DNA from: Chlamydiota bacterium
GTDB taxonomy: Bacteria > Chlamydiota > Chlamydiia > Chlamydiales > Rhabdochlamydiaceae
NCBI GenBank assembly: GCA_013041585.1
Contig: JABEVM010000051.1
Coordinates: forward strand, 1-16,306
DNA length: 16,306 nt
Direction: 5' to 3'
Shown here: piece by piece, positions 12,790 through 16,306 of the stretch
How positions within the stretch are numbered: the first letter of the stretch is position 1
Layout: each line of letters opens with the position of its first letter
Position numbers and translations under genes: made by a program
The notes under the pieces: model-generated
What the model was told of the DNA's origin: nothing
Seen by the model: the letters and a program-made list of their open reading frames with translations, nothing else
Database searches by the model: none

Positions 12790-15381
12790 ATGGACACATA
12801 TTTGGAATATCAAGCGGAAATGCTTGAAAATAAGATCAAGCATTATCTCATTACTACGATGGGAGTGACAATTGATGAAGCCAACGCAGAAGAGTACTAT
12901 CGAGCTTTTGCTCTAACGCTTCGTGAAGAGATTATGATCAATTGGACTGCGACTGCGCACACGTATAAAAACAGCCGCGTACGCACCCTTTATTATCTTT
13001 GCATGGAATATATGCCGGGAAGATTAATGGGCAATAATATTACCAATATCAATGCGAACGCTCTTGTAAAGCTTGTTCTAAAGAGAATGAATCGCGATAT
13101 CGATCATCTGCTTTTTCATGAGCCGGATCCGGGAATTGGAAACGGAGGTCTTGGACGTTTGGCATCTTGTTTGCTCGATTCGCTCGCAACACAGCAATAT
13201 CCGGCTGTAGGCTATGGTCTACGCTACCAATATGGAATTTTCGACCAAGAGATATGGGATGGGAAGCAAGTAGAAAGGCCTGATGTTTGGCTTTTGCATG
13301 AAAACCCATGGGAATTTCGTAGAGATCATCATGCTGTGACTGTCCACTACGCCGGAAGAGTTGTTCCATATGTGAACCAAAAAGGTGTGGAAGTAAGTGA
13401 TGTAATCGATTTTGAAGAGGTCAGAGCAAACGCATATGATATCCCTATTATCGGTTACAAAGAAGGTGTGGATTTTACTGTCGGAACACTGCGCCTATGG
13501 ACTACTAAAGAATCTCCTAGAAACTTTCAATTACAAAGATATAACGCAGGCCAACTTGATCAAGCAGCTGAAAACACATGTTTAACAGATGTTCTTTACC
13601 CTAACGACAACCATGAAACAGGAAAAAGGGTTAGGCTCAAGCAAGAATTTTTACTCTCTTCCGCATCGATCCAAGATATAGTACTGACCCACTTGCATCA
13701 TTATCCCGATATGTCTTCCTTTGCAGACAAAGTTCGCATTCAAATCAATGATACGCATCCTGCTTTAGCTATCAGCGAACTCATGCGTATATTGCTTAAA
13801 AATCACCACTATGGATGGGAAGAGGCTTGGGATATTGTCACAGCTTGCTTTAGCTATACAAACCATACAATATTAAAAGAAGCTTTAGAGGAATGGAATC
13901 AAAATAGGGTTCAATATCTTCTGCCAGTTCACTATCGCATCATTGAAAGATTGAACACTGTGCTCTGTGACTCCATTCGAAAGAAATATCCAGGGAATGA
14001 AGGAAAAGTGCAATCGATGTCTATGATCGAAGGAGGGCAGATTCGCATGGCCCATCTATCTATATTCGGATCGCACCGGGTCAACGGAGTTGCTGCTTTG
14101 CATACTGATATCCTCAAGCATGTGATCTTTAAAGATTTTTACGAAATGTATCCAGAGAAGTTTGTCAATGTAACAAATGGGGTAACCCAAAGAAGATGGC
14201 TTCTCTTCGCAAATCCAGGTCTCGCTGGATGGATTTCAAAGAAAATAGGCCGAAGTTGGATTACGGACTTCTTGCACATTCAAAAGCTTGCAGAGTCAGC
14301 AGCTGATCCAGGTGCGCAAAGAGAGTTTTTAGAAATTAAAAAAGAGAATAAACGACGACTGATTCATTTTATTGAGGAGAAAAATCCAATAAGAAATAAC
14401 TTAGGCCATGTCGTAGGTAAAATGTCATGTCTAGGAGAAGACGCGCTTTTTGAAGTCCATATCAAGAGAATACACGAATATAAAAGACAGCTCATGAACT
14501 TACTTCATGTGATTATGCTTTATCACGAACTAGAGCATGATCTGCAGAGCAGAAAAGTTCCTCGCATGGTTCTTTTCGCTGGGAAAGCTGCGCCCGGCTA
14601 TGAAATTGCAAAAAATATTATTCAATCGATCTACTGCGTAGCGCGTAAAATTAATGCTGATCCCCAGGTGAGTTCTCGTCTTAGAGTCATTTTTGTGGAA
14701 AATTATAATGTTTCTAGGGCGGAGGTGATCATTCCTGCTGCGGATCTATCCGTGCAGATTTCAGCTGCTGGTTGGGAGGCATCAGGAACAGGGAATATGA
14801 AGCTTGCTATCAACGGAGCCCTTACCATTGGCACCGAAGATGGTTCTACAATAGAAATGAGAGAATCGATTTCAAATCGATGGTGGCCTTTTTCTTTTGG
14901 TAAAAAGGCATCTGAAAATGCTGAAATGAGACAAAAAGGGACATATAATCCTTGGGATGTCTATATGCATAATGAAGCTATTAAAAAAGCTGTAGATTCT
15001 CTCAAAGATCATTCTTTTGCGCAGACAGAAGAGGAGCATCATGTACTTACCTCCCTTTTTAATACACTTCTTGAGACACACAATGGGGAAGGTTCTGACA
15101 AATATTTTGTTCTTAACGACTTAGGCAGCTATTACGATACGCAGAAAAAAGTAGAAGAGCTTTATCTCCAGCCCCATCTTTGGGCAGAGTTTGCAATTCA
15201 CAACATTGCTGGAATGGGACAATTTTCTATTGACCAATCTGTGCACAACTATGCAAAGCATTGTTGGGATTTAAAAACTTGTCCTGTTGATCGCAGAGAA
15301 CTTGAAAAAGTTCGCAAGGAATATAGCGAGCATGATAAGTGCAGAATCTTGAACAATGGAGAGATGGCAAAGTCAGGATAG
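12790..15381 (+). CDS. glgP: Glycogen phosphorylase (GT35, PLP-dependent)
   Basis: Glycogen/maltodextrin phosphorylase releases glucose-1-phosphate from alpha-1,4-glucan ends in the cytosol. Chosen start 12790 gives 863 aa, because a GAGGA site sits 7 bases before it; an ATG at 12748 would add 14 lysine-rich residues but has only a weak site. Family blocks in order are EPDPGIGNGGLGRLASCLLD, GLRYQYGIFDQEI, VLYPNDNHETGK, INDTHPALAISELMRIL and VTNGVTQRRW. Then follow IKRIHEYKRQLMN, FAGKAAPGYEIAK, VENYNVSRAEVIIPAADLS and EASGTGNMK. The last carries the PLP lysine, Lys671. Allosteric sites of animal enzymes cannot be judged here. It is longer than E. coli GlgP (815 aa), mainly through a C-terminal tail of about 30 residues after the usual end YAKHCWDLK. 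It stands alone, with no other glg gene nearby, and converges on the solute-binding gene. Confidence 0.96.
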   Translation: MDTYLEYQAEMLENKIKHYLITTMGVTIDEANAEEYYRAFALTLREEIMINWTATAHTYKNSRVRTLYYLCMEYMPGRLMGNNITNINANALVKLVLKRMNRDIDHLLFHEPDPGIGNGGLGRLASCLLDSLATQQYPAVGYGLRYQYGIFDQEIWDGKQVERPDVWLLHENPWEFRRDHHAVTVHYAGRVVPYVNQKGVEVSDVIDFEEVRANAYDIPIIGYKEGVDFTVGTLRLWTTKESPRNFQLQRYNAGQLDQAAENTCLTDVLYPNDNHETGKRVRLKQEFLLSSASIQDIVLTHLHHYPDMSSFADKVRIQINDTHPALAISELMRILLKNHHYGWEEAWDIVTACFSYTNHTILKEALEEWNQNRVQYLLPVHYRIIERLNTVLCDSIRKKYPGNEGKVQSMSMIEGGQIRMAHLSIFGSHRVNGVAALHTDILKHVIFKDFYEMYPEKFVNVTNGVTQRRWLLFANPGLAGWISKKIGRSWITDFLHIQKLAESAADPGAQREFLEIKKENKRRLIHFIEEKNPIRNNLGHVVGKMSCLGEDALFEVHIKRIHEYKRQLMNLLHVIMLYHELEHDLQSRKVPRMVLFAGKAAPGYEIAKNIIQSIYCVARKINADPQVSSRLRVIFVENYNVSRAEVIIPAADLSVQISAAGWEASGTGNMKLAINGALTIGTEDGSTIEMRESISNRWWPFSFGKKASENAEMRQKGTYNPWDVYMHNEAIKKAVDSLKDHSFAQTEEEHHVLTSLFNTLLETHNGEGSDKYFVLNDLGSYYDTQKKVEELYLQPHLWAEFAIHNIAGMGQFSIDQSVHNYAKHCWDLKTCPVDRRELEKVRKEYSEHDKCRILNNGEMAKSG

Positions 15382-15397
15382 CAAAGCCTGCTTGCTA
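15379..15397. terminator. Weak hairpin between convergent glgP and the solute-binding gene
   Basis: A perfect 6-bp inverted repeat TAGCAA/TTGCTA with a 7-base loop spans the glgP stop codon and most of the 21-base convergent spacer. It has no U-tract on either strand, so it is at best a weak terminator. No better candidate lies nearby. Confidence 0.3.
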
Positions 15398-15402
15398 CAT
15401 CT

Positions 15403-16152
15403 TTAGTAAGCTAAGGACCATTTACTCTCAAGCTGATCATAGATCCCTTTGTCATGGAGAGTTTTTAGGGATTTATTAAAGGCTTTTAAGAGATCTGTAT
15501 TTTTCTTATGTAAAGTAACTAAACGCAGTCCTTGGTCGGTATAGGGCTTTGTAGAAATTTTTAATTTATTTTTATAAATATCATTGCAGTAGCTGTTCGC
15601 AACCATAACTTCAATGACCGCTCCATCAATAACACCATTTACCACATCGTTGAGCGCTTTTGGAATCGAATCATAGATGCGCACAATGACATGAGGTGCT
15701 TGAGATGCGACGAGGCCCGCATTCGGAGAGCCTCGCATCACTGCAATTTCTTTATGATCTACTCCTTCTAAAGAGCTGATCAAGGAACTGACAGGTACTA
15801 CCAGGACAGGCCCTGTGTGTAGAAATCGATGAGAGAAGTCATATTGTTTATCATAAAAAAGATAGGGTTGCAGCGTAGAGAGCATCCCTTCATAGTCACC
15901 TTTTTTTAACCCCTCTTCCATAGTATCTGGAGTTTTTTGGACCAGAGTGAATTGCATACCTGATTCGATTGCAATTTGTTGAAGCAGCTCCTCGGTAAAA
16001 GCTTCTAAATTCTTTTCTTTGCCCATAAGATCTAGAGGAGCCCATGTAGGATCTACTCCGATGCGATAGCTTTTACTCGTAGGGTTAGACGAACAGGTTG
16101 TAACTAGTAATGACAAAAAAATGAATAAAATGCTTTGTATAGAGCTCTTCAT
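15403..16152 (-). CDS. ArtJ-like periplasmic solute-binding lipoprotein (SBP family 3)
   Basis: A 249-aa extracytoplasmic solute-binding protein of the polar amino-acid type. The signal segment ends in lipobox LVTTC, so Cys20 is the likely lipidated residue. Lobe 1 starts with YRIGVDPTWAPL (29-40) and has LEAFTEELLQQIA (49-61), then a segment ending YDFSHRF (104-110). The hinge/lobe 2 part includes IAVMRGSPNAG (136-146), DVVNGVIDGAVIE (169-181) and a C-terminal KSLKTLHDKGIYDQLESKW (228-246), the usual family ending. The Arg that normally holds the ligand carboxylate, six residues before DFS, is replaced by Tyr (about position 100), so the ligand may not be a standard amino acid. No permease or ATPase gene adjoins it. 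The start is set by an AAGGGA site with 9-base spacing. Chlamydial ArtJ is the nearest relative I recall. Confidence 0.85.
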   Translation of the reverse strand: MKSSIQSILFIFLSLLVTTCSSNPTSKSYRIGVDPTWAPLDLMGKEKNLEAFTEELLQQIAIESGMQFTLVQKTPDTMEEGLKKGDYEGMLSTLQPYLFYDKQYDFSHRFLHTGPVLVVPVSSLISSLEGVDHKEIAVMRGSPNAGLVASQAPHVIVRIYDSIPKALNDVVNGVIDGAVIEVMVANSYCNDIYKNKLKISTKPYTDQGLRLVTLHKKNTDLLKAFNKSLKTLHDKGIYDQLESKWSLAY

Positions 16153-16203
16153 AGAATGGTATCCCTTTTTTTCGAAAAATAATGCATTTCTCGATTCTAA
16201 TAC

Positions 16204-16220
16204 AATAGAATTATTCTATT
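16204..16220. promoter_or_regulatory. Perfect 17-base dyad upstream of the solute-binding gene
   Basis: AATAGAAT and ATTCTATT form perfect 8-base arms around a single central T, 52 bases before the start codon at 16152. The dyad sits in the place of a promoter or its spacer: on the minus strand a TAGAAT at about 16193-16198 has a weak TGAATA 17 bases upstream, with the dyad largely between them. This looks like a repressor operator. It resembles ArgR-type half sites only loosely (GAAT/ATTC, with shorter spacing). Confidence 0.45.
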
Positions 16221-16306
16221 CAGGATCTAATTTTAAAATAAGTAGAACTATTTTTGTTTATTCTGAACCTTTACAAAGACATGAGTTTTTGCAGCAATTT
16301 TTGCAA
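16221..16306. other. AT-rich window end, no gene visible
   Basis: The last 86 bases are AT-rich and hold no supported coding start on either strand. They are probably intergenic, upstream of the solute-binding gene, and may contain the promoter of a divergent gene beyond the window. Confidence 0.4.

Overview
The window looks like chromosomal DNA from a member of the Chlamydiota, most likely an environmental (Parachlamydiales-type) lineage and not Chlamydia itself. Three things suggest this. The type III secretion genes run sctJ - helical protein - sctL - sctR - sctS - sctT, the layout I recall for Chlamydia CT559-CT564. The porin-like gene belongs to the Legionella-MOMP / Lpg1974 family, which I recall as expanded in Waddlia and its relatives. 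An ArtJ-like lipoprotein and a glycogen phosphorylase lie nearby. This assignment rests on recognition of protein families, not on any search. Base composition looks moderately AT-rich by eye.

Layout. (1) 54-4780, plus strand: a compact sufB-sufC-sufD-sufS operon for iron-sulfur cluster assembly. sufC/sufD and sufD/sufS overlap. A perfect 13-bp hairpin at 4785-4815 can terminate transcription in both directions. (2) 4844-6151, minus: a Lpg1974/MOMP-like outer-membrane beta-barrel protein. (3) 6378-10735, minus: six closely packed type III secretion genes in transcription order sctJ, an unnamed 292-aa gene in the SctK slot, sctL, sctR, sctS, sctT. They encode the inner-membrane ring, a putative sorting-platform adaptor, the ATPase stator and three export-gate subunits. 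(4) 10927-12012, minus: a GT9 (heptosyltransferase-type) glycosyltransferase, divergent from (5) 12086-12532, plus: a small NUDIX hydrolase. (6) 12790-15381, plus: glycogen phosphorylase, with a leader that can fold over its ribosome-binding site. (7) 15403-16152, minus: an ArtJ-like periplasmic solute-binding lipoprotein, convergent with glgP and preceded by a perfect operator-like dyad.

Together these are mostly core functions: Fe-S biogenesis, secretion apparatus, envelope and storage carbon. I see no tRNA, rRNA, insertion sequence, phage, CRISPR or toxin-antitoxin locus, and no broken genes. No gene-free stretch exceeds 300 bases. I found no convincing new multi-gene system. The points most worth a second look are the FliG-reminiscent protein in the SctK slot, the glgP leader hairpin, the altered ligand pocket and upstream dyad of the ArtJ-like gene, and the compound inverted repeat between the porin and the secretion operon.
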